Assembly (NCBI RefSeq): GCF_000247815.1 | Contig: NC_021671.1 | Span: 23,832,937-23,896,936, forward strand | Length of the DNA stretch: 64,000 nucleotides | From: Ficedula albicollis | Taxonomy: Eukaryota; Chordata; Aves; Passeriformes; Muscicapidae | Direction of reading: 5' to 3' | Shown: positions 36,701 to 50,584 of the stretch, one piece after another | Layout of the letters: the number at the start of each line of letters is the position of its first letter | Numbering within the stretch: the stretch's first letter is position 1 | Made by a program: the position numbers and the translations under genes | Notes under the pieces: generated by a model | Seen by the model: only the letters and a program-made list of their open reading frames with translations | Databases searched by the model: none | What the model was told of the DNA's origin: nothing

Positions 36701-39700
36701 ATTTTTGTGCCAACTCACATGCAGAAGAGTGTTTCTGAGATAGTATGAGACTGATGTGCAGTTCATAAGAGATCCTGACTTGCAATTAAATGCTGTGGGA
36801 AGCAACTGGTTTGAGTGATATGGAGATGAGAGAAGCTTTTTTTTATAGACACTGCCACGCTGTTATTTTTACAATTTGAGAATAATTTCATCATAGAGCA
36901 GCTAACAAAAGATTTCTGTTGAGAATCATTACTATCCCAGCTGTGTAGCACAACATATGCTAGGCCAGCTTTGAACCAGCTTACACAGGAATCAATCTTT
37001 TATAACCTAAAAGTGGTCTTGTTGCCTGTCACAGATTGCATGAGCTCTCATAAACTGATACTTATATAACTGGAGGTAGAAAATGAAATTTTCCCATACA
37101 TAACTCCAGAAGGGTTTGAGGAGTTGCAGCATTGTTCAAAATTTCATGTACTATCCACTGCCTTTGCAGTGGTAATATGAGGGCCAGAAACCCTTCTACA
37201 ATATATTTGAGTGATTTTAGACACAATTATCTTTAATCCTCCTTTTCCCCAACACTGCAAAAAAACCCCAAAAAAACAAAACAAAAAACCCTCAGAAAAT
37301 TGTGTTACTGCCAAACTGTGTAATCTGAAGGCTCACTTACTGTAACCAATACTTTTACATTGTGTAGAGAGAAAAATCACAGGTGCAGTGATTTAATTAC
37401 TGGTCAGCCATTTTGCATTGATTCAGTCAGCAACAACATGTCCTTTCCAAGAATTATTTTGGAATGATTTTTGAAGCTATTGTTCCAGATGCCCTAGGTC
37501 AAGTGCTGAGAATCAAATTCAAAATGGCAAAGGCCGAACACTCACATAGAGCGGAAAATTTGCATGAGAGAAGTCAATGAATTAATTTCTTTGGCAAAAA
37601 ATTGAGTGCGGCAGGGCATAATGGACGACTAAATAGAGTTCAGGATGTCAATTATTTAAATAGAATACTGATCAATAAATTTTTTTTAAAAAAATTTCCC
37701 CTTTTCTATGAAAAAAAAACATGAAAAAGAAAGCATACTATGAATTGATATTGCCTCAGAGAAACAGATCAATGTCATACCCTGAAAACACTTGATCAAT
37801 AAATTTTTTTTAAAAAATTTCCCCTTTTCTATGAAAAAAAACATGAAAAAGAAAACATACTATGAATTGATATTGCCTCAAAGAAACAGATCAATGTCAT
37901 ACCCTGAAAACACCAGTCTGGTTGGCAATAACATATCATGGGATTCTTCCAGACACTTCATCTGTAACAACCCTCTCCACATGCACACAGAAGAGATTAG
38001 GCATTTTAGGGACACAGCACCTCTTGAGGTCGGAGGGAATATGAAGCTAAATTCTAGACAGAATTGCTAGATAGAGCTCATAATAAGTTGTTTCAGTTGT
38101 CTATTTCATTGTTTCAGTGTCATCTGAGTATTTCTGAACCTTTTAATTTCTTGGTTTGCTCAGTTTGGGTGTGGGTTTTTTTATTGCTACTTTCTTGGTT
38201 TTTGTTTAATTTCTTTTCCATTTAGGAGCATCAGTGTATCTAGGGAGTTTATATCATTGGGTTCATCATGAAAACACAATCATCTTCTCTTCAACTCTCA
38301 TATTTCAGCATGATACCTTGAATAGGCTCTCCCCAAAGTCAGTGTTTTATTACCACTCATAGCACACAAACTCCTTTTACACTAGAGTGTACTTCTGTGC
38401 ACTTCCATTAAAATTTCGGGTTATGAAGTAGAGCTCCTAAGCCTTTGAATAGACCCTGAAACAATCAATCTTAAATTAAAAATGGTCTTCAGCTTACTGC
38501 AAAATTTGCATCACGTTCCATTGTCCATTGCTGATATTTTTACATTGTGTTCAATGGGGGCATTTAAAGACTTTTCAGGTTAAGCAAAACTTCTCAGGCT
38601 GGTATCAGGCTGGATTTTATCTATAATTTTCCTGTCTATATGCAAAAATTCTTCCCTACATACATTTTTTACCTTTTTTTTTCCCAGAAAGAGTAGAATA
38701 TAAAACTACAAAGACAAAAGTAAAATCAAGATGCTTTGTCTTTTTTTGTCACCATTCAGAATAGGCTACCTTTTAACAGCATAATGCAAGAGATTCTGGC
38801 CAAGCTACCCAGAAACAGCCTGTGTGTAGCAATATCAGATATCTTGTCAGATACTCCAGCTGTTCCTCCCTTTACTGGACTCCTGAGGCTTGAAACTAAA
38901 AAGTTTTACCTCCCTTGTGTTAAAACCTTATTTCACACTTGCTTTTCAGCTTTGTTAATAGAGCTACATCCATCCTGTTAGAGTATGATGAGATTATTGA
39001 GTATGAAAAATTCCTGCAAAAAGGCTGCACTGACATAACAAATGGAAGTCTTTATAAATTACTAAATTCTGCCTTATGGTCATTCCATGTGCATTTACTA
39101 TACTGGTAAAGTATTTAAAGAAACAAGCTTATCTGAGGAAAGAAAGCTGCTGAGTTTCTTTTTGTAACTGCATTGTTGAAACCTGGCTTGTTCTTGAGCT
39201 AGAACTTGAAACAGATTAACTACCATACTAGAGTAAATTTTCAAGAGATGTAGTCATAATTGGCTTTAGAAGTTATGATGAAGACATAAACAGGCTTCTT
39301 ATTACTAAAGTAAAATATGCACTAGATGGAATTTGTATATATAAACTGCATGGGTAAATAGCATGCTTGGGGTTATTATGGAAATGCAAAACGTGAATAA
39401 AGTGTATGTGAATATGTATTATATAATATAGGAATGTTTATATGGTACAGCGTTTTTTTTAAGGGGTTTGGGGGTTTTAAACTTAATGCCTAAATAAAAG
39501 GCCTGTTATGACCTTGTGTAGATTTTAGAAATCATATTTGAAAACGCTTTACATATACACATAATTAACTTAATGAATCAAATTTAGTGTTCCATCTCAG
39601 AGGGGCACTGAAAATTCACCTCTGAGTAAGTGAAGTGTTTTAAATGCCATTCCATTTATAGTTTCTTTATGGATTTAAGGCCAATGAATGAGGCACCATG

Positions 39701-42700
39701 ACACAAAATAGCCATTTGACTAACTGCCAATATTTGAGGCTGGAAATGCACAATAATTTTACTAGGAAAAATATATTGAAAACAGAATGAGTGTTAAAGT
39801 TGATTATATTTTAAAGTAGAAAATGTTGCCTTTTCTTTTTTTTTTTTTTTTTAAAATTTCATATGAGCTGGTGCTTCTTAGTCTTGAATATATAATGTTC
39901 ATTTCAGCGGGTTATATCAATGATAGGTGTCAACAATAACCTAAAAGTTGCCCTTTAAATTTAGCTTGTCTGTTGCTGAATTTACCTATGATGGTCTGGA
40001 GAAAAGATGCAGCTCTGGGGATACTGCACATAAAAGTAACCTACTTTAGGGCTCTAAATGTCCTTCCACAATGTGTTGTTTTTCAAATGTTGTCAGCTTG
40101 TTAGGTACAAGTCAGAAGAGGAAAAATGTGTGATTTCAACAGAAATGATTGGGTGTTTCAAATGTGTATGGGTTATATAAAAAGATTTTCTTTTAAAAGA
40201 TTTACATAGAATGGATACTCTGCTTTCGTAAATGGGAGTTTTTGTTTGATCTACCACAAAGAAATCTGTGTTATCTAGAGATGGCCAGAGTTTTCATTAA
40301 AATAAAAAGAATTGGAGGCAAACCTTTTTAAGAGCAACATTGATGATAGTGACCTTACTGCTTTTTCAAAAGCTAAAAAGCTCAGCAATTTTAAAAATCG
40401 TTTCTGCAAATATTTTAAATTCATTTACAAATATTTTAATAGTTATGTAATAGAAGTCTGGTTTTGTTTTTCAAAGGCTTTTGTTTAAATGACATTGAAA
40501 ATTACACAGGTAATAAAAGTAAATTCAGATTGCAGTATTAAAAAATTTTAAAAATCTGAATTTAAAATTGTTGCCCAGTCAGTTCTGTTTTTTGTAACAA
40601 CTTACCTAGCTATAAGATGCATAAGGTAAGTAATCTAATAGAGACACTGATTTCACCATCTTATGATTTAAATGAGATCAATTAATTTTTTGTTTGTTTT
40701 GGTTGTTCTTTTTAAACAATTTTTAGGCTTATTTTAACTGCATTTTAGATATACTACCCCAGATTTACACTCAGTTGTGATTCCTAGATTTTGCCTGTTG
40801 TCTGTTACATCTACTTAGTGGCAAAGTTTCTGTTAAGAAAATGCTTTGAAATGCTTTTTATTAGATACTCTTTTCTGCTATGTGCATGTACTGAATATGA
40901 ATATGTGCTGCAGCATCATTCAACCCTGTGCCTCCTGTAGAATCATCAGCTCACATCTGTAGCACTGAGCTCACTTTTTGTATAATGTATAGGTAGTTTA
41001 TAGTCAAAACACATTCTCCAAAGCCTCTCATTCAACTGTCAAATAAAAAAAAAAATTGTATTATATTAATGAAATTTTGTAAATCTACCTATCACTTTAA
41101 ATATTTTTTTCTCATGAATAGAGCTAGAAACTAATTTTCAGAACTGTTAATTTAGATTACTTTTATTCGTCCAAGTCTCAGCATTTTTAAAATTTTAATG
41201 TTTTAGGAAATGTGAGCAGGCAAGAACCATACTTTGCATTTCAAAAACCATGCTTTTAACTAACGTGTTTTGCTGGTTGGGTTTTCTTCTTTCCTTCTGT
41301 ACAATAATAACAATTAGAAACTAATAGCAAATGAATCCCTGGCTTAAATCGAATCAGAGGAATACAAATGAGTAATTTTTTACTTCTGTTTTAGACAGTA
41401 AGGTCGGTTGTTTTGCTCTCATTCCCCTTACAGAGTTGTAGGCATGCATATAGCTGTGGGTAACTTCACAGCACAAGGGCAGCAGCACAACGTGACATTA
41501 CAGCATAGCTTGTGCAGACCTTTCATTTCAACAAGAGCCAGCTGTTTGATTATTCATGTCCTTCCAATTCAGAGGCCAAGAGGAATTATATTCTGAGGGT
41601 TAGGCACTACCAGAAGAGCACTTATGGAGACCTGGGTATTTACTGACAGAAATGCCTCAGTAAGTACTGTCCTGCTTTGATTAGACATAAACAGAAGGAG
41701 TTAATAACGGACTTTAAAGCCTGACATATGAAACAGAAAATGAAATTTAGAGATACAATGAAATTTAGCGTTTGGGCCACCTAAGGAAGTTGAGATTAAC
41801 AATAGATGTGAATTCATAGGCTCTGCATTTTTTCCGTGATAGTCAAAGTTTTGGACTACAAGATGCTAATGAATGTTGTTCATCACCTCATAATACTATT
41901 ATTTTTCTTCTATGTGGGACATTTAATTAACTTTCAAGTGCTTCATTATCTATTTCAGTCTTGTGGCATATCTGATATTCAGACAAATAATCTTATTTTG
42001 TAGAGCTTGAGTGATCTAAGGAAGGATGTAATTTGAGGTAAGAAATTATATGAGAGAGAAGAGCTGTAAAGGGTCATAGAAATAGTAGAGTCATCATATT
42101 TCATAATACATTTAGTGAATGAATTATGGTTTTAATGTGTTCTTCTGCTCCATTCATTGCATCTCAACTTATAGTGAGAAGTCGTATAGAAATCCTAGAA
42201 AACTAAACAGAAAGAAAAACAAAAAGGAAAACAAAAAGAGGCTTACCCTAGTTATGCATTATATCCTCAAGCACTAGCACATATATAATATGCAAGATGA
42301 GACTAGTCATGCAAATATACAGACAAATTAGATGGTTTATCAAAGATAACATCTTAAGAATTATTAAAAAAGGGGGAGAAAAAACAGCATCACTAATTCT
42401 AAACTGAAAAGAAATAAAATATTCTGCCAAAGGAAATGAATGTGTAAGCAAATCTGAGATGCATGTGTAAGTGCATTTGTATGTGCAGCTCCCTCTAATC
42501 TCTTTATAAATGGGCACAATAAATAATAAGTAATAAATAATACCAGTAAAATCAGATTGAATGATCTTTCTCTGCTATATAGAGCACTTTTGGTACCTTC
42601 TTGGTTAAGAATGCTCTTGAACCACAAGTTTTCATTGGGTCCAAATTAACAGTAGTGATCAAACATGATTGCTTCATCTTTTGCCTCAAGTAAGTGTCTG

Positions 42701-42720
42701 AATCATAGTTTGTAGGCAAA
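36701..42720. other. non-coding DNA, nothing recognised apart from one duplication
   Basis: AT-rich. It holds the duplication at 37669-37912. The open frame at 38736-38981 (81 codons) has no recognisable domain. T-runs occur near 39834-39852. Confidence 0.5.
37669..37912 (+). repeat. 124-bp direct tandem duplication
   Basis: Copies begin TGATCAATAAATTTTTTTT at 37669 and 37793. Differences: AAAGCATAC/AAAACATAC, CTCAGAG/CTCAAAG and A-run lengths. Confidence 0.93.
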
Positions 42721-42875
42721 GGTTTAGTTTTATGAATATTTTAGAACAAATTTGTTATCACAAGTCAGCTCAAAACTGACTTACAGACAACAGAAGGAGG
42801 TTTAGTTTTATGAATATTTTATAACAAATTTGTTATCACAAATCAGCTCAAAACTGACTTACAGACAACAGAAGA
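42721..42875 (+). repeat. 78-bp direct tandem duplication
   Basis: Copies begin GGTTTAGTTTTATGAATA at 42721 and 42799. They differ by TTAGAAC/TTATAAC and CAAGTCAG/CAAATCAG. Confidence 0.92.
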
Positions 42876-42929
42876 ATGAAAAATGATTATTGTAATGTAT
42901 GGAATGAAAAATAATTATTGTAATGTATG
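42875..42929 (+). repeat. 28-bp direct tandem duplication
   Basis: AATGAAAAATGATTATTG is followed immediately by AATGAAAAATAATTATTG, each ending TAATGTATG. It directly follows the 78-bp duplication. Confidence 0.85.
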
Positions 42930-44550
42930 AATAGTACAAGTAAACATAAAAAATATGTCAGAAATAAATGTTATAATATTTTTTAAAATGCAATTTAACA
43001 TGATTCATGACATTTTGAAGGTGAAGAAGTCCAATATAGAGATAAAGATGAATTTTGTATTGTGTGCCCGAAATTAGAAACTCAAAGCTTCAGATCCAGT
43101 TTCACAGCAGAAAACCAGATCTGCAGTAAAATTCCACTATTTAGTTTCATATTATTCAAAAGGGTTCTTTCATGTTCTTTTTGACATTTCAACTCAGGAT
43201 TCTTTTATTTCGCAGTGGTACCATTGCCAAATAAAAGTAAAAGTCAACTAATTTAAGGAAGTATTGAAGAAGTACTGTAGCAAAGTACGCTGTTTTGCAT
43301 ACTCCAGTGGTCCCAAAGATAGTGATTTTTTTTTTCCTTATTTTTCCCTCTTGTCTTCAGTAATATCCATAACCAAACCATAACTGCTATGGTGCATTGA
43401 TCTTGGCCAATTGCCAGATGCCCACTGAATCATTTTTTCACTGCCTGTAGTCAGAGTAGAAAATAAGGTGGAAAACTCATAGTTCTAGGTAAAGACAGAG
43501 GGATTATGTTCCAATTACCATCACAGGCAAAATATAGCTGATTTTGGGAAAACTAATTCATCTTAAATCTACATTAGGGACTGAATTTTCAGCATCTCCT
43601 CTGTGTGTAATTTTCTGGTGTATTACATATCAATGTATGTGGAATATCTATTGAAAAACTGTGGAAAACTCAGGTGACAGAGTAAAGGGATAAAAATGAA
43701 ATATTCAAACGGATAAAGAAAGAGAACTTAGGACCTAAATTAATGCCACAATGAAAATTTCATTGAAAGAAAGGCATTTCCAGATTGCTGGTCATATTCA
43801 CTTCTGTTTGCAGCAGGGAGAAGAGCTCAATGAGTAGATATTATAAGGAAAACATATAGATTTCCTGTGAGGATTTCAATATATAGGACAATAACCAGGA
43901 ATGAATTATAGTAATTTCTAAGGTAAGGAAAAAAAAAATATATTTTTTGTTTAATAGGAGTCTTAAGAAGTTGGTTTTTTTAAAATTTATTTCATATGCA
44001 TAAATAAAGACAGAAATTCTAATGAAAATTACAGAATATGAAGTTGAAGGCATTTGGTGATAATACATAGAAGAAGAAAAGAAGATTTTGCAGATTTAAT
44101 GAACCCACATGTATGTATCAAAGTGTGTACATTGTATCGTATTTGAACTCAGGATCCTTTCCATCTTGAGATATTTTATAATTCTAGGATTTGAATATGC
44201 ATGGATTTAAAAAAGAAGCAAATAAAAATATTATCTATCAAGAATATGAGGAAAAAAATTAAAATAAAAATAATCATATAGAAAATAATGAAAAAGAGAT
44301 AAGATACATAGCCATAAACATGAAAGAAAGTATTTTTTAAAGAAACATCATACAAGAAGCATGGGAAATATTCAGAAAGTATACAAATGGGCTGGAAAGT
44401 AAAATAAAACTCAGCAAGAGAGGTACATAGAAAGGGAAAAATATAAAATGGAAACAGAACTAAATATGAAAGGAGAAAATAATAAAAACATAATCCTTCA
44501 GAATGGTTCATAAATACAAGAAAACCAAGGAAAAATATGCTTACATTTTA

Positions 44551-44568
44551 TATAAGCATATGCTTATA
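44551..44568. repeat. 18-bp perfect palindrome
   Basis: TATAAGCATATGCTTATA is self-complementary. ATGCTTA-type words recur just before and after it. It may be a dimer-type protein binding site or chance in AT-rich DNA. Confidence 0.6.
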
Positions 44569-45084
44569 TGCTTAGAGATAACAAAGACAGCAAAATGAAG
44601 AAAAAAAAAAAAAACCAGAAATGAATGTTTTTATTCTTCATCATAAAGAGCAAACCCCCTATGGGTCCCAGAATGGTCTATGCAGTAACCTATGATATTC
44701 ACTGCATTCCTATAAGAGAGTGAATTATGACCTGCCAAATATTACAGTTGAGAAATATTTTTCAAAGTGAAAAATAGGGTGAATGCAAAATATTGCATAC
44801 AGAACTCATTGTATTCAGTGATAAAAAATATCAACAAAAATTCAGTGCTCATAAATTCAGTATAAAACACACATTTAACTATCACCCAAACTGAAGAGAG
44901 AATGGTGGTCTTTGAATTAGGGATTACCATTCTCAAAACTCATCATAAAATAATTATAAATAGGCAACATCTTGTCAAAAAATAAAAGTGAAGGAGTATA
45001 GAATGAAAATAAAGAAAAAAAAATACTGTCATAGAAATGGATAGTATACTCCATGCTGAATAAAATGTGCTAATTAACTATCTA

Positions 45085-45215
45085 AGAAAAAAATGAACAA
45101 AAAAATTGCAGGTTTAGCTGAAGTTCTGAGAAGGATGAAGAGGATGATCCAGAAAAAAATGAACAAAAAAATAGCAGGTTTAACTGAAGTTCTGAGAAGG
45201 ATGAAGAGGATGATC
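45085..45215 (+). repeat. 66-bp direct tandem duplication
   Basis: Copies begin AGAAAAAAATGAACAAAAAA at 45085 and 45151. Differences: ATTGCAGG/ATAGCAGG and TTTAGCTG/TTTAACTG. Confidence 0.92.
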
Positions 45216-45597
45216 AGAAGCATGAAATGATTTACCTATGAAGAGAAATTCTGGAAAAAGAATTTCTGAGTTTAAAAAGAAACAATCTGTGAAAGATAAG
45301 ATGGAGGTCCGTAAAATTGTGAACTGTTCATAGAAAGTAAATAAAAAGGTGATACTCATTTTTTATCCATATATGAAGAAAGGAAAAAAATGGTGTTCCA
45401 GTAATGGTATACGAATTTAGCAGAAAATAACCCCCCTTGTGTTCCAGCTGGTCCTCAGAGATCAGAGGGGCTGGTCATGTCTGGGTTTAATTTCTGGCTA
45501 TAGCTAATTTAGAATTATAATGAGAGCAGATGCACAGTTGAAAACAAAACAAAACAAAAAAAAACCAAAAAACCCAATGCGATCTTTTATTCTATCA

Positions 45598-45729
45598 CAA
45601 TGAGTCTGATTGAATTCAATGAGGATCTACATAATCCAGATTCATGGATCCAGATTTGGTTAACAATGAGTCTGATTGAATTCAATGAGGACCTACATAA
45701 TCCAGATTCATGGATCCAGATTTGGTTAA
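45598..45729 (+). repeat. 66-bp direct tandem duplication
   Basis: Copies begin CAATGAGTCTGATTGAATTC at 45598 and 45664 and differ at one base (GGATCTAC/GGACCTAC). The unit is a multiple of three, so repeated peptides appear in all frames; these have no meaning. Confidence 0.95.
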
Positions 45730-47296
45730 AGAAACAACAGGAGAACAGGTTCAGGACTGCTGGTGATAAATCCACTTACTGCAGAGTATTAGTATCTGCT
45801 GCAACAGAAACTATAGTAAGAGTGATCTGATAGTTCTACATATATATAAAGAAATATTCATGTATAAAAATCAATTTTTAAAGTATTTTGAAAAATCGCA
45901 ATGCAGTTGGAAAAAATAGTTGGAAGAAACCAGAGGAAATTGGGCAATCCTAGTAAGCTTCATATAACTTTATTTGGTGTTTTTTAAATAATAGGAATTT
46001 TAAATAATAGGAAAATTAACCTAAGGCAGATGGACACTATAGCAAACATTTCATTAATTCTTCAGAAATATTAAAATTATATAGACAATGAAAGCAATCT
46101 GATTGCAATATATCAAAGTTTTGACTGGGGTTTTAAAACTCATATGCAGTCTTTCTTTATAAATTAAATACTGTGACAATGATGGAGAGAAATCTAATCT
46201 TGGCCATTTTAAATATCCATTAATATAAGAGTAAACCATTATTACAAACACTTAAACATTTATTCATATAAAAATCAAGCTTTTAATTGCATAAAATTAT
46301 TTTATAACCATCATACCATAAAAGACAAAGGAATTGGGTTAGTTAAAACATGATATTAAAATAGCTTGACCTTCAGATTTTGACTTGTAAAATGATGAAC
46401 CAAACAGTACCTTTGTCATTTAAAAGCTTATAAAAAGTATAAGAAAGTACAAATTATTTTTTAAATGATCCTCCATTGCATTTTATAATGATCTTCATTT
46501 ACTTGAGCAGTTTATTTCATCTGCTTGATTTAGTAAATATATGCAGGTGGATTTCTGCTGCTGAAGGTCATCCAGTCAGGCAACACCAACCTCAGTGATA
46601 AAAATCTCTTGGAAAGTAAGATTTCAATTGGTACACTCAATGAACAAGCTGCCACCAATAAAACCAAAATACACTCTAATCAAAGAGAGACGTGTTTATG
46701 ATTATGCTTCCAAAAACTGTGGGTCATGCTCCTCTGGATGAGACATAAAAAATACCAGATGGTCAGGGGTGGCATAGGAAACAACGGGTTTATTTCTTCT
46801 CTTCATAATAATGAAATTCAATCATTATGCTGCAAAATATAGATACTTAAGTTTTTCTAACTCACTTTGTAGCACAGGGAGGCATACAACAGTTTGTCAA
46901 ATCCTGCTCTAAGGATCTGCAATTAGACCAGATTATTTTACCAGTATATAAAACATTTAGTTACCCCTCACATCCAAATAAAACAGTTGGATATTATGTT
47001 AGAAACAGCACTGAACACTTTTTTCCCCTCTTTTGCTTCCATTCCTGTATACTTACAAGCCTGTCCAGAAACAGAGTATTTACACTCTGGGCATTATGCC
47101 ATGTACATTTTTCTTGAGGCATTTATGCCTTCGAATTAATGAGAGTACAATTAAAGTTCCGTGCCACAATAAAGAATGAAGTAAAACAAGGCAGCACATA
47201 AAGGCAACAATGAAACAAAGAAAAATAACATTCAAACATTTCTACCCATTTCCTCTGCTTACCCTTGACAGAAAACTAGGATCTCTCTCTCAGACA

Positions 47297-47404
47297 TTCT
47301 TATGGAAGAAACAGCCGTGCTATTACAATGTTAATATTTGATGATTGTAGTTCTTATGGAAGAAACAGTCATGCTATTACAATGTTAATATTTGATGATT
47401 GTAG
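47297..47404 (+). repeat. 54-bp direct tandem duplication followed by 8 G
   Basis: Copies begin TTCTTATGGAAGAAACAG at 47297 and 47351, differing by CCGTG/TCATG. The second copy runs straight into a G-run (47404-47411). Confidence 0.93.
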
Positions 47405-48386
47405 GGGGGGGAATTTTGTACCTGATTCACTTGCTCACAGCTATTTAGACCCATCTGAGATGCTCCTGGGTACCCTGCCTTGTCTCCATTTTTCTCCATG
47501 TCACATACTTCACACGGCTTTAGATTCTTGTACATGGGCAGCTGAATTAGAAACACTTCATAAAGATTTACTCTGGTCAGAATATTTTTTTCTTCTTCAT
47601 AATTCTCTAGAGTCCAGCGTATATATGGACTAGAAGACTCTTGAGTGTGATGGGAGTTTAGATAAGTCACATTTGCATACATACATATTTAGATCTTGAA
47701 TGAGGTATAGAAGAGAATTACAAATTTTGCACATGGTTTGTGAATCTTTCACCACAAGAAACTAGTGCAGTGAAAGAAAGAATCTACTTTCCTTGTACAA
47801 GAAATTGCTAATGTGTATTTAGACAGCTGTCTTTTTTATCAGTTCTGCCTAGCACAGAAATTAGAATGCCAGTGGTTTTTTTTATGGAAAATCCAAGATA
47901 GACTAATTTTTTTAAAATCCAAATAAACCATAGGGTGAAGCTCACGTCGGGTGTAGAAATCAAAAATTTATCCAAGTATCTTTGAATTGCTCTTTCTTCA
48001 TATTGGAATGAAGTCTCTCATCTTCTCACTGGAATTAATTATTACTAGAAAGTTAGAAACTGAAATAGTTTCACTAAGACCATGGTTCCATTTTATTTTT
48101 GAAGAGGAATGATTGTTCTTTTTTTTAGATCCAGTAAATGTAAATGGAATATTGGTAATATCTAGGCAAATCCATGGTCTTTGATGCATTTATATAAGTT
48201 GAAAAATAATTGTAAAAATACCCTCAAATATTTTCTTTACAGTTTTTAGCATTATTTCCTCTATGAATTAATTTAATAATTAATTATGAAAAATTTTCAG
48301 TTCTTCTTTCTCTTAAAGTACCAAAAAAGCAAATAAAAAACCCAATCAAATAAAAAAACCCTACCAAAAAGAAAATCTCAAAGAAA
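47405..48386. other. non-coding DNA, nothing recognised
   Basis: AT-rich; A-rich just before the poly-G block. Confidence 0.5.
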
Positions 48387-49073
<687 letters not shown>

Positions 49074-49107
49074 CATAAAATTAATGAATCCTGGAAACAA
49101 AGAATTT

Positions 49108-49196
49108 AAGATATAAATACTTTTTTCTATAAAATTTTCTTTTTTTTTTAAGTAAGATATAAATAATTTTTTCTATGAATTTTCTTTTTTTAAGTA
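49108..49196 (+). repeat. 46-bp direct tandem duplication
   Basis: AAGATATAAATACTTTTTTC at 49108 recurs as AAGATATAAATAATTTTTTC at 49154. T-run lengths differ. Confidence 0.85.
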
Positions 49197-49570
49197 ACAT
49201 TCTAATTAAGAGTACTGATGTGAGAAATTTTGAACCAAATAAATATATTTCTACAGATCTGCTCCCTTTGGTGAGAGAAGTTTTTTACTGTTTAACTGTG
49301 GAAACAATTCTGATTAACTCCATTGGCTTCAAATTTTCTTAAAAATTGAACAAGGAATAGAATCCCTTAACAAGACTATACCTCAGTAAACTCTTCAGAC
49401 AAAATTAACCTGAAAAACTAAGATCAGAGAGGAATTAAAACTTTATTTATTACTTAAGTAGGCATTTTGGACCGGAAGTAATTTGATACAGTGCTGGCAC
49501 CAAAGAACAGTATAATTATAATTGTACATTAAATTGCAAGAACAATTTCTTAAGTTAGCCCCATCCCCCC

Positions 49571-49621
49571 CCCCTCCAAAAAAGGGGGGGGGGGGGGGGG
49601 GGGCCCCTCCAAAAAAAAAAA
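49571..49621. other. 20-G run bracketed by direct repeats
   Basis: CCCCTCCAAAAAA (49571-49583) precedes 20 G (49584-49603), and CCCCTCCAAAAAA follows at once (49604 on). This repeats, at small scale, the direct-repeat/poly-G/direct-repeat layout of 48387-49073. Confidence 0.9.
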
Positions 49622-50300
49622 GGGATGATATAATTGCTTTACATGTATTATGAAAAATACATAAATTATTTTTTATGGCCAGAGGCTTGACACTCTTCAT
49701 TGTCCAGGGGAACAACATCAAAACCATCTGAATAAGCAGTTTGGATAAACTTGGGGGTTGAGGTTTCTGATTGTGTGAATTACTTGTATTTGTTTGTTTT
49801 ATAGTATGAATTGTCTATGTCTGCAGTAGATTGTTTTCAGCTAATTTCTTGCAGCTGTTACTAAATTACAGGCTCTGCTTTCCAAGGCCACTTAGGGAAA
49901 GGAAAACCAGTGTTATTTAGCCACTAATTTGACTATGCAATGCTCTGAATGGAGAGAGGAAAAACGTTTGCTATTTCTAGCTGTACAACACAGAACCTTT
50001 GCCAACTACTGGTGTGACTGAATAGCTGCCATTTATTTACTGATAAGTGTAAAGGATAACGCTTATATTTCTATGAAAATAGCATCTCATGGAAGATAAA
50101 TTAAGTGTCTAATTACCCCAAGTGCCATTAGCTAAACGTTATGTCATAGCAGCCAATAGTAGCTCAAACATAGTAACTCTGGTGGTATTAGAGGATGTGA
50201 AGGTCTGATTTTAGTAACTGGATTCAGTGCAGAAACTAACACAGCCAGGCAAATAAAACTTATCTCAATATCCTCAGATTATTTCAGCCTCATTAGCCAT

Positions 50301-50382
50301 GTCTATTGTAATATCTGATTTATGCAGTAATAGATGATTTTGTCTATTGTAATATCTGATTTATGCAGTAATAGATGATTTT
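50301..50382 (+). repeat. 41-bp direct tandem duplication
   Basis: GTCTATTGTAATATCTGATT begins at 50301 and 50342. The two copies look identical. Confidence 0.95.
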
Positions 50383-50584
50383 TAGAAGAGTCTTCAGGAT
50401 GAAAGGAACTATCAGTCAAATCCTCCAAGAGTGAGTGTTTAGTTATTTAACCTGATAATCCAATCTATAGAAATATGATCGCTTTAGAAGAGTCTCCAAG
50501 ATGAAAGGAACTATCAGTCAAATCCTCCAAGAGTGAGTGTTTAGTTATTTAACCTGATAATCCAATCTATAGAAATATGATCGC
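50381..50584 (+). repeat. 102-bp direct tandem duplication
   Basis: Copies begin TTTAGAAGAGTC at 50381 and 50483, differing by TTCAGGATG/TCCAAGATG. It abuts the 41-bp duplication. Confidence 0.95.

Larger units (their letters stand above)
42930..47296. other. non-coding DNA, purine-rich in part
   Basis: The plus strand is strongly A/G-biased between about 43920 and 45420. No gene recognised. An 18-bp perfect palindrome lies at 44551-44568. Confidence 0.5.
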
